Source: Jaenimonas drosophilae
Taxonomy: Eukaryota; Euglenozoa; Kinetoplastea; Trypanosomatida; Trypanosomatidae
NCBI GenBank assembly: GCA_030849065.1
Contig: JASAON010001627.1
Location: 53,970-117,969 of the forward strand
Direction of reading: 5' to 3'
Length of the DNA: 64,000 nucleotides
Below are positions 30,054-40,800 of the stretch, piece after piece. Each line of letters opens with the position of its first letter. Position 1 is the first letter of the stretch. The notes beneath the pieces are model-generated. The model made no database searches. It was not told where the DNA came from and saw only the letters and a program-made list of their open reading frames with translations. Made by a program: the position numbers and the translations under genes.

Positions 30054-32447
30054 TCAGAACTTGAAGCGTAGAAAGGCCATAATCTCCTCAGCGTCGCGTT
30101 TGCGCTTTGGCGGACGTGATGATTCCTCTTGGCCAGCTTCTGGCGTGGGGGTTGGGGTTGCTGGAACTACAGTCTGTGGCGTCAGCTGAGGGCTTGGTCC
30201 GCCGCTTGAGGGAGTAAGAGCAGCCGTAGCAGATTGACCACCTGTGGAGAGTCGCTGAGAGTTGAGTAGAGCCTCCACCTCAGCGGGCTCGTTGTTACTA
30301 CGCGAAGCAACAGATGTGGGGTACTGTGTAAAAGAGCGTGGGGTGGAGAACACAGCATTTACTTCTGCGGACAGACGGGCCACGCCCTGCGATGCTTCGT
30401 AGTCCTGTGGAGAGGTAGAGGGTCCCGAGTTGCGCGAGCTACCGCCCCCGTTCGTCGGGTAGCGGTCAATGAGGTCAATGAGCATCTCCAGCACCCGTTC
30501 CTGTGTAGCAAGATCCTTGGGGGCATGACTGAGAAATACGTCATCCAAGCAGCGACTGCTACTGTAAATGTCAGGGCCCAAACCCACCAACGGACACTTG
30601 ACACCGTAGGCGGTCCGCTCCATCAAGAAGATGGCCATAGCCACATCCTCCACGGAGCAGACGGTCTTAAGATGAAGCTTGGCGTGTGCCTGGGTGATGC
30701 GAACTAGAGACTCGAGCAGCCGTACCGTCACCGGAACTGCATCATCCAAGGTTGGTGTGGCGCCACGCGCGCGAAGAATATCATAGTACTTGGCCAGTAC
30801 ATCCGCCGCACGGTCAGAGAGCAGTGGCCCGTCCACCCCTGCGTACTTGCGTCTCACCCACCACAGATACTGAGCCACCTCCTCCGCAGTTAGCGGAGCG
30901 CGTGCGTTTGCGGCGGCGGCCGGTCCACTACATGCAAGGACGTGCTCCGCGATGCGGCCATCCAATTCGGGCTGCGGTGTATCCCACAAGAGAAAGATGA
31001 AGTCGAAGCGACTGAGCAACGGGCCGCCCACCCCAATCGTAGCCCGCCCATTCCGCTGCGAGGGAGGATTGCAAGCTGAGAGAACCGAGCAGACAGACCG
31101 CAGCTTAGTCACCAAGCCTGCCTTGGCCACAGAAATGGTTTGCTGCTCCATGGCTTCATGGAGGGAGGCACGATCGGCCGGGCTCACGGTTCGTAGCTCA
31201 TCAATGACACAGGTTCCTCCATCGCTCAAGACGAGGGCACCAGGTTCGAGGACCCACTCCCCATTCTCTTTTGCTGCTGCAACGGTAAGTCCAGCTGACG
31301 TACTACCCATACCGGTGGTGGATGTACTCCGTGGAGCGACGGATGCCGCAAAGCTCAGCAGCTGCGACTTTCCTGTTGAAGGATCTCCAACGTAAAGGCA
31401 GTGAATGGTAGAGCGGACATGCATCGACGACTTGCCCGCGGTGTTGGCGCCACCGAGGGCAGCCAGCAAGACAGACATCCGCGGTGCGTAGAGACCTGCC
31501 AAGTGTGGGCACACCGAGCTCACCAAGGCCACGTTGCGGGCCCACGTGTGCTGCTCAAAGGATCCATAGAAGGCGTCAGGATTGAACTTTGGTCGATCCA
31601 CAAATGTTCCGCGACTCCTCTGGCCAGACACAATGGCAGCCCCGCGGTACGCCTCCATGGGGAGAAGGTTAATGGCTCGAACGGTGGGCTCGACCACAGG
31701 CCTGCCGTTTGGAAACATGTGTGACCACTTGAGGTACAGGATTCCAACCACCTCAACGAACTGACCCACGGTACAGTGGGTTGACAAGTCGTCCTCGAGG
31801 GTGACGGTGATGCTGCGGGGGAGCTTTCCAGACTGGTGCGACCGCGGCTGCAGGCGGCACTCGGCGTAGTCCATCCACTCATGACCGACGACCTGGAGCT
31901 CCTCTTGTTTGCAGCTTGGCTGCTCACAGCGAGGCTTTGTCTCTCGTGTGCGGTCAAGAGGATCAGAAAGAACCTCTACCGCTCGGCGGCAACGGGGACA
32001 CATGAAGCGGAACCGGAGAGGTACGACCTTCTTTGCCCCCATCCGAACAATGGAGCCGCAAACCTGAACCAACTGCCCTCCTTGACGAGGAAGGAGAGGC
32101 AACGGCTGGTTCGAGAAGGGTGGAAGATGTGTCAGTCGAATCGAGATGTCGTCCTCCTTGATGTGTCGTCCAGCCTCTGCGCACAGCGTCATACACTCAG
32201 ACCGCACAGTCTGCATGAACTGCATAGTCTCCATGAAGAGCATCTCACTCAGCTCGGGGCAGAGGGACAGGAGATACATGCAGTCAATCTTCTGGCGCCA
32301 CACACACCGTCCACTGGACCCTTCACCCTCACTGGACGGTGGAATGAGAGGCTCTGGAGGCTCGCAATAGGTAACCAGGAAGTGCCGCAGACGCTTCACA
32401 AGCGATTCCTTCATGCCATCTTCCATGACAAGAGAGCTGGACTCCAT
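30054..32447 (-). CDS. MCM9: MCM9-like replicative helicase family protein
   Basis: The product has 797 residues. The N-terminal OB/zinc region includes CPRC (about 150) and a second Cys pair (RCEQPSCKQ, about 173-181). The AAA+ core has Walker A GDPSTGKS (about 354-361), GMGSTSAGLTVAAAKENGEW, Walker B VIDEL (about 415), EAMEQQTISVAKAGLVTKL and an arginine-finger motif in PLLSRFDFIFLLWD. The GEWVLEPGALVLSDGGTCVI region and the later TVRLLESLVRITQAHAKLHL resemble MCM9 more than MCM2-7 or MCM8. MCM9 works with MCM8 in homologous recombination and crosslink repair. The C-terminal 150 residues are Ser/Thr/Pro-rich and end in a basic KRKR segment, a possible nuclear signal. The first ATG is at 32447; a GTG 36 codons upstream was not used. 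Confidence 0.85.
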   Translation of the reverse strand: MESSSLVMEDGMKESLVKRLRHFLVTYCEPPEPLIPPSSEGEGSSGRCVWRQKIDCMYLLSLCPELSEMLFMETMQFMQTVRSECMTLCAEAGRHIKEDDISIRLTHLPPFSNQPLPLLPRQGGQLVQVCGSIVRMGAKKVVPLRFRFMCPRCRRAVEVLSDPLDRTRETKPRCEQPSCKQEELQVVGHEWMDYAECRLQPRSHQSGKLPRSITVTLEDDLSTHCTVGQFVEVVGILYLKWSHMFPNGRPVVEPTVRAINLLPMEAYRGAAIVSGQRSRGTFVDRPKFNPDAFYGSFEQHTWARNVALVSSVCPHLAGLYAPRMSVLLAALGGANTAGKSSMHVRSTIHCLYVGDPSTGKSQLLSFAASVAPRSTSTTGMGSTSAGLTVAAAKENGEWVLEPGALVLSDGGTCVIDELRTVSPADRASLHEAMEQQTISVAKAGLVTKLRSVCSVLSACNPPSQRNGRATIGVGGPLLSRFDFIFLLWDTPQPELDGRIAEHVLACSGPAAAANARAPLTAEEVAQYLWWVRRKYAGVDGPLLSDRAADVLAKYYDILRARGATPTLDDAVPVTVRLLESLVRITQAHAKLHLKTVCSVEDVAMAIFLMERTAYGVKCPLVGLGPDIYSSSRCLDDVFLSHAPKDLATQERVLEMLIDLIDRYPTNGGGSSRNSGPSTSPQDYEASQGVARLSAEVNAVFSTPRSFTQYPTSVASRSNNEPAEVEALLNSQRLSTGGQSATAALTPSSGGPSPQLTPQTVVPATPTPTPEAGQEESSRPPKRKRDAEEIMAFLRFKF

Positions 32448-32715
32448 GGTACGTACAGTTTGTGAAGTGATGTATGAGAGGTCCTTCAATATCAAAGGCT
32501 CTCTTAATTCTGCCTTGTGATCAAAGTCACCTTCAACAATGGCTGCATCCGTCACAGCACGGGTGCGGTGTCAACGTATAAGCTGTGTGGTTAGGTCAAA
32601 GGATGGGGGGAAGATGAAGGTGTAGGCACGCCACATACAGCAACCAGATAACCAACCAAGCAGAATGACTTTCTAGGAGAATGGTGAAGTCATGTGCGTG
32701 TGCGTGCATCGACAT

Positions 32716-33051
32716 TCACGAGCTCAGCGAGGCGTAGTACTCCTCCCACTCATTCGAGTCTGGAAAAGATGAATCGAACTGCTCAAAAAACTGCTCTTGC
32801 CGTATTTCCTCCTCCAGTTGTAGTAGGTAGGACTGAATCTCAGGTTGCGAGATGTCCACATCCCAGCCCAGCGCCTCTCTCCAGCGTTGTGTCGAAGACG
32901 CATCGTCAAGATTCTCCTGGCGGAGTCCCCGTAACTCAGTTGCTCGAACCGAGGCGCGGTGAAGGGATGTCTGTGCACGAAGACGCTGCTTGATCTCCTC
33001 CCGCCGTCCAATGAGAGACTTGACCCCATGGCATCTCCTCTCAAGACTCAT
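32716..33051 (-). CDS. Small acidic coiled-coil protein, unknown
   Basis: The product has 111 residues. The N-terminal half is basic and helical (IGRREEIKQRLRAQTSLHRA); the C-terminal half is acidic (SYLLQLEEEIRQEQFFEQF, then SNEWEEYYASL). It lies 268 bases upstream of the MCM9 start, with its own pyrimidine tract after 33055. I do not recognise a family. The switch from basic to acidic helices and the compact size suggest a complex subunit or adaptor. It begins with ATG and sits on the coding strand. Confidence 0.55.
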   Translation of the reverse strand: MSLERRCHGVKSLIGRREEIKQRLRAQTSLHRASVRATELRGLRQENLDDASSTQRWREALGWDVDISQPEIQSYLLQLEEEIRQEQFFEQFDSSFPDSNEWEEYYASLSS

Positions 33052-33434
33052 TGATGGTAGTCTGTACTGACCACCAAAACACAGAGAACAAAAACAAACT
33101 TCAATCGCAAGGCAAATACTACGTTTGTAGGATCGATCAACTTCCGCGTACGCAGGTCTGGACTGAATGGGAGTGAGGTGGTGTTGTATGGAGTTTCCGC
33201 AAGATAATATTCCTCACGGCTCTATCGTCGTTTAGCTTTCTGTACGTGCGTTTCTGACCTGCAACCAGCAGCAACGTGAAAGAAGGAAAATAAGAGGATC
33301 ATTCACGGCAAAGTACTCTCCATCATCACCGTATTGGCACACACTATATTGGTATGTATCAGTTGAGTAGAATTGGGGGGTCACTCGGCAGCAGTGTGTC
33401 GAGTAGAAGATATACATGGTAGCCCACAATGAAG
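33052..33434. other. Intergenic
   Basis: A weak purine run at 33080-33100 and a run at 33278-33297 (plus strand). No gene is recognised. Confidence 0.4.
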
Positions 33435-34283
33435 TTATGGGTAAAGGCGGAAGGTGCCACCAAGCATGTTGTCTGGTGGGGGATCACTACGCAGTCCGCG
33501 GAGCTTCCGCTCCCCGCCCATGACCACAGCTCCCTTAAGATGGTCCTCAGGGCCCTCTACGGGCTGACGAAGGTCGCGGGTATCGCGCATACTGCGTCGC
33601 CATAGCGCCTGGCGGTGATCTCCGTAGACTTCACCCGGATTGCCGTACGGAGATTCACGGATTCCCAGTGCCCCATGTGGGTAGTTTCGAATGCACGACT
33701 TGTGAAGGCCATTCTTGCGCAGCTTGAGGTGCTCCCCAAAAACAAATGCGGAGTCCTTCTCAATCTCCCGATCAAGGACAAGGCGATCACGGCGTGGATT
33801 CTTGATGACGCTCAGGTCCTCCTCTTCTCTGGAGGGGAGCAGGTTCGCCACGGGTGGGTGAACAGTCGAGTGAAAGCAATCGGGCTTCACAACCAATGAC
33901 GTATCTACATCCTTTACACGATCAAGGACGTACTCCGACTTTCTGCCCTCCTCTGGCCCAGTGTGGGGAGGGTTACAGTGCTCTTGAATCTCAAAGTCGT
34001 TGCTACACTCCCAAATCTCGCGTACACTACGTTGGTACTGTCCTCGGTGACTATCAAATGGGGATGGTCCATCCCCACGCCAATTGACGTAGAAGGCTGG
34101 GAGTGTGGCCCTCGGTGGCTCATCCCGTGCATTTGCCAGACGTTTGGCTGAGTTGCTCGCCGCCTGGCGTGAGGCTAAGCTGATATCCCCGTTGGTTCCG
34201 TTTGCTGCCTTGGCGGTGCGCTTGGAGACCAGGTGGTGGTCAATCACCGAGAGGGCGTGCGGAATGGACATGGAGGAGGCCAT
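33435..34283 (-). CDS. Unknown basic protein, possibly cytoskeletal
   Basis: The product has 282 residues, rich in Arg, Asp, His and Pro, with few hydrophobic residues and no transmembrane segment. It contains extended, low-hydrophobicity stretches (PAFYVNWRGDGPSPFDSHRG, then FVFGEHLKLRKNGLHKSCIR and NPGEVYGDHRQALWRRSMRD). That composition, with scattered Tyr/Trp/Arg and turn-forming Pro/Gly, resembles microtubule-inner or axonemal lattice proteins more than an enzyme, but this is only an impression from composition. The ORF is clean, with an ATG at 34283. Confidence 0.6.
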   Translation of the reverse strand: MASSMSIPHALSVIDHHLVSKRTAKAANGTNGDISLASRQAASNSAKRLANARDEPPRATLPAFYVNWRGDGPSPFDSHRGQYQRSVREIWECSNDFEIQEHCNPPHTGPEEGRKSEYVLDRVKDVDTSLVVKPDCFHSTVHPPVANLLPSREEEDLSVIKNPRRDRLVLDREIEKDSAFVFGEHLKLRKNGLHKSCIRNYPHGALGIRESPYGNPGEVYGDHRQALWRRSMRDTRDLRQPVEGPEDHLKGAVVMGGERKLRGLRSDPPPDNMLGGTFRLYP

Positions 34284-34739
34284 GGCTCCGTGAGTCTAAG
34301 TCAAGTCAGGCAATCCTGTAGTGAAGAGAGGCTGGTTCCTAGCCTGGAGATCAATGACACAGCGACACCTACTGTATAGATGGGTGCTCCCCGTGGTGAA
34401 GAGTATACGACTCGCACAGCACCAACACAACACCCCTGTAGCTACGGAGTTTGCGTGGCGGTGACGGCAAGGCTACAGCCTATGCACAAAACAGAGGTGA
34501 AGATCGAAGTAGATGAAAGCACGTGCGAAGAGAAATGGTTCCACCATCGTCATCAAGTCAGCAACAGATCTTTGCTGGAGGAGGGGAAGGGGTAAAGCAG
34601 TGAGTATTCAGTGAGTAGCAGAAATATAGCGCACTGTGGCTGTGGGTCAAAGAAGAAGAGGAACACATGCACACACACGTACAATAATAATGATTATTGA
34701 GCAGATCTGATCTGGTGAAAATAGTGTGGCGGCACGTGG
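34284..34739. other. Intergenic
   Basis: Mixed sequence; plus-strand purine runs near 34575-34600 and 34650-34665. An AT-rich patch (ACAATAATAATGATTATTGA, 34681-34700) lies just after the DMC1 stop. No gene is seen. Confidence 0.4.
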
Positions 34740-35792
34740 TTACTCTGTCGCATCCACGATACCTTGATCGGAGATGCAGTACACACACTCCACCTCAGGC
34801 AGGCAGGGGCTATCAAAAATTTTGCAAACCCGCTGCTCACCGCGTCCTTTCCGTAGGGAGAGTCGAGTGGTCGATGCATGGGCCAAGATGTGGCCGCCGA
34901 CGGGCTTCTTTGGATCGGCAACAAACATGGACGCGCCACCAGGGTCTGCCACCACCTGGTTGGTGATGTAGACCGCCACGTTGAACTCCTCCGCTATCTT
35001 GATGAGCTGGCTCAGCATCTTGCCCAGCTTTTGCTGCCGCTCCGCCAACTCCCCTCGGCCGGAGAAGTCAACCCGGAACAGCGCCGTGATGCTATCCACC
35101 ACGAGCAGGCTAAACTGGTCCTCTGCCATCTGAGCAGCCACTAGGGAGAGGAGATGTGACTGGTGCTCGTGAGTGTAGGCACGCGCAACAAGGATGTTCT
35201 CCAATGTAGCTGCTGTATCCAAGCCAAAGCGCTCAGCAATGGGCTTGATTCGTTCTGGACGGAAGGTGCCCTCAGTGTCCACGTAGATTGCCTTGCCACT
35301 TCCACCTCCCATACTGAGCGGGAGCTGGCAGGTAACACAGAGTGTATGGGCAATCTGGGTCTTGCCTGTTCGAAACTCTCCAAATGCCTCAGTGATGGAG
35401 CGGCTCTCCACTCCACCCCCAAGCAATTGATCAAGGGCTGCGCTTCCGGTGGTGATGCGACGAATATGCTCGCGCTGTTGCAGATAGGCAGTACCCGTCA
35501 CGAAGGAAGCGCTGCAAACCTTGCGGGAGGCCTCCATGATTTTGTCCACCTTGGCGTCAGACAGGCCCTTGATTTGGGCTAAGTCCTTCTTGCACTGCAT
35601 GTGAATTCCTGGAACGGTGTAGATGCCAGCGGCCTTGAGCTTGGTTACGTCTGCTGACGGAATGCCTTGCTCCATGAGTCGATCAATCTCCATCAGCGGA
35701 TGCGCCCCCTCCTCCTCCATCGGAGTCATGGATGGATGGGCGGCACCGCAATGGCTGACCGCTGCCGCCGAGCCTCGCAGGAGCTGCTCCAT
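34740..35792 (-). CDS. DMC1: Meiotic recombinase DMC1
   Basis: The product has 350 residues. An N-terminal helix-hairpin-helix domain (about 40-95) precedes the RecA core with Walker A GEFRTGKT (138-145) and Walker B LLVVDS. DMC1 features that differ from RAD51 are present: [44 protein letters not shown] and [23 protein letters not shown]1 forms filaments on single-stranded DNA and pairs homologues in meiosis. The frame is open 75 codons further upstream to a GTG, but that extension translates a pyrimidine tract and splice acceptor (35827-35880), so the ATG at 35792 is the real start. The length is typical. Confidence 0.93.
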   Translation of the reverse strand: MEQLLRGSAAAVSHCGAAHPSMTPMEEEGAHPLMEIDRLMEQGIPSADVTKLKAAGIYTVPGIHMQCKKDLAQIKGLSDAKVDKIMEASRKVCSASFVTGTAYLQQREHIRRITTGSAALDQLLGGGVESRSITEAFGEFRTGKTQIAHTLCVTCQLPLSMGGGSGKAIYVDTEGTFRPERIKPIAERFGLDTAATLENILVARAYTHEHQSHLLSLVAAQMAEDQFSLLVVDSITALFRVDFSGRGELAERQQKLGKMLSQLIKIAEEFNVAVYITNQVVADPGGASMFVADPKKPVGGHILAHASTTRLSLRKGRGEQRVCKIFDSPCLPEVECVYCISDQGIVDATE

Positions 35793-36237
35793 AATAGTTT
35801 GGGGATGTAGTGGTAGTCTTAGAGCGCCTGTGTCTGCAGGGAAGAAAGAACAACAGAATGGAAAAAAAAAAGGAACGACAACCTTGGGGTCACAGGATGA
35901 GTCCCGTCTATACAGCCACTTCCAGAAGGCCAACGCCAAAGACCACTTCGTAGCTACGAACAACATAATTAGTTGTGGATTCATCCAAAAACTCAAAGCC
36001 CACAAGCAAATAGGCACACCAACGGATCAAGATTCGATGATGCTTAGAAGGGTACCACACCCGCCCTTTCCGTCCTACCCTCGGCCATACGGAAGCATGT
36101 CGATGGGCACGGGAAGATGTGTGGATGGAAGGGTGATGATAGATAGTCACTGCATTTATTCTCGTTTACAGAGATCAAGAGTCAACAAGGGTTGGGGGGA
36201 AAGCTGGTGGAAGGGGGGGACGATGCTACCATCGCAC
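35793..36237. other. Intergenic with clear acceptor tract for DMC1
   Basis: A plus-strand purine tract at about 35838-35880 (minus pyrimidine tract) ends in an AG close to 35832, 40 bases before the DMC1 ATG. The rest is unremarkable. Confidence 0.55.
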
Positions 36238-37329
36238 CTACTGACTGCCAATGGTTGCAAGCGTATCAAAGAACTTCTGAGCGTAAGTGTTGATGATGGG
36301 AGGAACCATGCTGGCGGTGGTGAGTCGCGTGATGTTCATGCGCATTCCCTGGAAAGCTAGCTGGACGTAGGCGTCGCGCTTGTAACGACGGCGGATGTAC
36401 TGGAGATAGAGCAGTGTGGCCATGGCACCACCATTGAACATGACGGCCATGGGGATGACAGCCTCAAATGTGGACGCTGCTAGAAGAATAGCCTGGCGCT
36501 TGGACATCAGCATCATTTCATACTGCTGGTAGAAGCGGTAGAATGGACCAAGGATGAGGATGAGCTCCCCACGCCGACTCAGCAGCTCGTTGGCGCACTG
36601 GAGACCCCACACCACGGGCAGCATGGACACAGGGGAAGCACGGCTGATGTACAATGCCAGAGATAAGGCAAGGGATAGGGTGCAGTAGTTGTCTGTCAGC
36701 TGACGCAGACCGCTAACATTCAGCAGCCCTCGAGAATGCATAACCAGCAGTTGATGAATCATGTTCAGCATCAGCAAGGCACTCCACATGCTGGCTGCTG
36801 AGCGAGGACTGAAGGAGCACGCCAGGAAGAAGACTGGCGCCATCACCATCATCAGCAACGAAACGGCGAGGCCAACTTTCCCTGTCTCGGCCACCTCCAC
36901 TTCTCCACCAATCTGCGCTGGGGCAGGGATAGATCCCTCCCCGGTGTTGTAGGTAGGCGGAGGAACTGGGCGAAGAAGATTCGACAGCTTCTTCAATCCG
37001 TCGCGTGCTGATGCGTTGGTTGGGTCAATGGAAAGCGCACGCTCAAACTCTTCATGTGCAGCTCGGTACCGCTTCTGGGCCCACAGGGAGGCGCCAATTC
37101 GTAGGTGGGACTTGATATTCTCATGGAGCTCGATGGCCTTCTTTGCATCCGCGATGGAGGCATCATATTGAGCCAACTCATGCTTTGCTGCTGCTCGGTT
37201 GTTGTAGAAAATGTAGTTGCTTGGATCGGCCTCGATGGCCTTGTCGTACATCACCACCGCATCCTCGAAACGCTTTGCCGCGAAGGCCACGTTTCCCTGG
37301 TTCTTAAGCTCTTCTGCTATGGAAGCCAT
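36238..37329 (-). CDS. TPR domain fused to TMEM33/Pom33-like membrane domain
   Basis: The product has 363 residues. Residues 1-120 form three TPR motifs (EELKNQGNVAFAAKRFEDAV, ADPSNYIFYNNRAAAKHELA, YRAAHEEFERALSIDPTNAS), as in STI1-type chaperone adaptors that bind Hsp70/Hsp90 tails. After a Pro-rich linker the C-terminal 210 residues contain four or five hydrophobic segments arranged like the TMEM33/Pom33 family, which shapes ER and nuclear-envelope membranes (ILILGPFYRFYQQYEMMLMS, GAMATLLYLQYIRRRYKRDA). The combination suggests a membrane-tethered co-chaperone at the ER. TPR is certain; the TMEM33 relation is from pattern only. A TTG one codon upstream was not used. Confidence 0.75.
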   Translation of the reverse strand: MASIAEELKNQGNVAFAAKRFEDAVVMYDKAIEADPSNYIFYNNRAAAKHELAQYDASIADAKKAIELHENIKSHLRIGASLWAQKRYRAAHEEFERALSIDPTNASARDGLKKLSNLLRPVPPPTYNTGEGSIPAPAQIGGEVEVAETGKVGLAVSLLMMVMAPVFFLACSFSPRSAASMWSALLMLNMIHQLLVMHSRGLLNVSGLRQLTDNYCTLSLALSLALYISRASPVSMLPVVWGLQCANELLSRRGELILILGPFYRFYQQYEMMLMSKRQAILLAASTFEAVIPMAVMFNGGAMATLLYLQYIRRRYKRDAYVQLAFQGMRMNITRLTTASMVPPIINTYAQKFFDTLATIGSQ

Positions 37330-37829
37330 CAACGTGTGTTAGGCAATTATTTTGGCTATCTAGGACCTTGATTGATGCAAGTACGTCCTCAGACCAATTA
37401 TGACGGTGTTGAGGCGTAGATTGGGTGGCAACGACTGAGCAATGTCAGTATGAATCATCGAAGGAAAAGAAGAGGACAAGAAACGAAGCATTGATAACAC
37501 TGAAAGCACAACAGAACAAGCATAGACAGCTTCTAAACCACTAATTGCAGTGAGATGGGGAGGGGGGGGAGGTCACTACCCACACTGTGGATAAAGGAGC
37601 TCCGAAACGCTCATGAAGAGGTTCAGTGGGACACACATGGAGGAAATGTACACGCGATCGCACGCAGAATCAAATGAAAACGATTTCACTAATGTACATG
37701 CAATCGCATCCACAGAAAGGGGGGGGAGTAAAGCTGAGGAACCACACGGTAGGGGAAGGAAATGTGCCACCGCAGTAACGGTTGTCATACGCACCTCATG
37801 TAGAAGCTTCGCGGTGTTTGAAGCCAGTC
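37330..37829. other. Intergenic
   Basis: A purine run at 37461-37490 (plus strand) and a G8 run near 37562-37569. No gene is recognised. Confidence 0.4.
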
Positions 37830-40800
37830 TTAGATCCTGGATGAGTTACGGCGAGCGGCATTGATTGCCGGAAGACCTACGGAGGGAGCTGCGGTGGTCG
37901 ATGCAGATCCGGTGCTTGGCGCATCGATCGCCACGACCGGCCGACGTCCGAAGAGCTTGTTGTAGTTCTCCTCTCGGTTGATGAGCTCAAGCTTGTACAC
38001 CTTCATGTCATTCAGAGCCTTCTCAAGGGCCTTCACCTTGGCCTTGTTGTCCTCAAGAAGTTTGTTGATGAGATCCACGTCCTCCTGCCTAGACTCCCGA
38101 TACATGTACTTGTGTTCCAAGGCAGCGTAGGCTGCCTTCAGCTGATCCACCATGGCCGCATGTGCACGACGCTCCTCATCCTGCTGGCGCTGGTAGTCTT
38201 CTACATGTTGCTGATGAGAAATGGACACGTCATGCAGCTGCTGGGAATGGGCGTCTCGCAGCTGCTGGAGAGTGCCATCATGATTTCGTCGCAGCTCATC
38301 CATTTCATTCCGCAATTGCTGGCGTTGCTCTTCTAAAATGCGCTTGAGACGTTCAATCTCACTACGAGACCGCTCCGCCTCCGCGTGCGAGGCATCCAGC
38401 TGCTGTCGGCCAGCCTCAATCTCATCCTTCGCCTTCCCAAGTCGTTCCCGCCATGCAGCAAGCGATGCATCGGTGTTGTTTTGAAGGTCATTCATCATGG
38501 CGCGATTCGCAGTATTGGCTGCCTCCAAGGCTGCCTCCTTCTCTGCTCGCAGCTGATTGCGCAGAGTCTCAATGGCATTCGCGTGCATCTTTGTCAAGCG
38601 ATCCTTCTCTGCCGCCGCATCGCTAACCGCATTCTTCAAACGGCGCTCCAGGTCCTGGTTGGCAGCTGTCAGCTGTTGGCGGAGAGACTCCAGTTGTGTT
38701 CGCTGCTGAGCAATCAGAGCGTCCATGGACTCCTTGTGCTGCCTCGCGCCATCACCCATTGTCCTCTCCAACTCAGCCGCATGCTCCTTCTTCGCCATCT
38801 CCAACGCAGCAGTGGCGTCTACCAGCTGCTTCTGCAAGCCATCTACAGTCTCAACATGCTGCCCATGCTGCTGCTGGGCGAAGCTCTTCATGTTTCGAAG
38901 TTCACCCTCCAGCTGCTCTACTTGAATGCGAAGCTGTCGCTCTGTTGCCTCGGCGGTCACACGGGATTCACGGAGCTGACGGTCCTTGAAGTCTTGGAGT
39001 TCCTTCAGCTTTCGCTGGAACTCCTTCTCTGCCTCAGAGTTCTTCTTTCCTTCATCACTGTGGAGAGCTGCAAGCTCCTTCGCGTGCGCCTCCTTCAACT
39101 GCTTCATTGCCTCGGTATGCGCTGCGGCCTGGCGGCGGACCTCTTCTGCTGAACTCCGTCGAAGCGCCTCCACCTCCTCCTGGTGTGCTCGAGCAAGAGC
39201 CTCAGACTCGGCCTGCATCTTCGCTCGAAGTTCCTCTGTTGACCGACGTTGGTGTTCAGCCTCCGCTGCAGCTTGAGCTTGCGCAGCTTCCAGCTTAGCT
39301 TGGAGGTCGGCTACTCGCTGAGCATCAGCAGCAGCACGCTTATCACTGGAAGCCTGCATGGACTCCAGCGAGTCCTTGTTCGTCTGCAGTTCAGCCCGGA
39401 GCTCATCGTTCTGTTTCTTCAATGAATCCAACTCATTGCCAAGGTCACCTCCCTGAAGCATGGCGCGATCAAGATCTGCCTTCATCGCCTCCAAGTCACG
39501 GGCAGCACGCTCCCGCTCGCGTTGGAGCTCCATCTCTTGCTGACGGTGGAGTTCCTCCAACTGCTTTGAGTGCTCAGCCCGCAACGTCTCCTTCAACTGA
39601 TCCATCGACGATGTGGATGAAGCGTTGTGCTCTGCAAAACGACGTTCCGCGTCCTGCATAGCGGACTGATGCGCTGCCTTCATGTCTTCCAGTTCCTTCT
39701 GGTGAGAAGCAGCCAACGTTTGCATTTGACGTCGCAGTTCTTCCTCAACGTGGTGAGCCTTCTCCAGGTCAACGCGAAGTTGCTGCAAGTCTGTTTCCGT
39801 AATGTCCGCATTGGAGGCCAAGGATTGGAGTCGAGCCTCCACCTCGGCCTTCGCCGCGAGCGCCTCTTGGCATCTCTTGGTCAGGTCATCCACTTCACCA
39901 GTGAGTGCGTGATTCTTCGTTTCCAACACCCGCATCTCGTTCTCAAGGTTGGAGCAGTCGGCATCCAACTTTTCAGCGCGTGCGCGCAACTCTGCTTCGG
40001 ACTTGCTCATCGCCTGGAGTGCTTCCTGCACAGAAGCCAGCTCATCTTGGGTATCAGCCAGTGTAGATCGCAGCTCCTCTTCGCTGGCTTTGCTAGACTC
40101 GAGCTGCTTCTGCTCAGATTGGAGGCGCTTCTCTAGCTCCTCCTGCGTACGCTGGAGCTGAAGCACTTGGGCTTCTAAGCGGCCCTTCTCTGTCGTGAGA
40201 GACTCTACTGTGCTTTCCAGCTGGCGGCTCTTGGTGAGCGCATCGTTGAGCGCGCGCGTCTTGCCATCAGACTTGGCATTGAAGTCAGCAGTCAAACGCT
40301 CTAGTTCGTCGGTCAGTTCCTGAACCTTGGCACTCCAGTGTTCGTTTAACTGCCGTTCAAGCTCATCCTTGGCGTCTAGTTGCTGCGCCAGCATGGTCTT
40401 GTAGCGCTCGTTGTATTCCTTCACTAGGTTAGCTGTCTCACTGTCTTTAGAGTTTCGAAGCTTCGATACTTCATCTTCGAGCAAGGAAGAGTTGCTCTCG
40501 CGAAGATCCTTAACCGTCTCCCGGAACGTAAACTTAGCCCGCTCCACCTCCGCCGTCATGGCAGAGACTTTGCGTTCATATTCGTCTTTTGCGGTTTTCA
40601 GCTGACGTTCCAGATTGGCCTCCACCAGGGCGAGCGAGCGCTTCTTATCCTCGGCGGCATCCTTCAATTGGCCCTTCATGGAAGCTTCACGGTCGTCGAA
40701 CTCGGCGGTGAGCCGATTGATCTCATCTGCGTGTTGCCGCAGCAGCCACTGGACGCGCTCCTCACTATCCTCCGAGCGGCAGTTGAGGGTGTAAATCACC

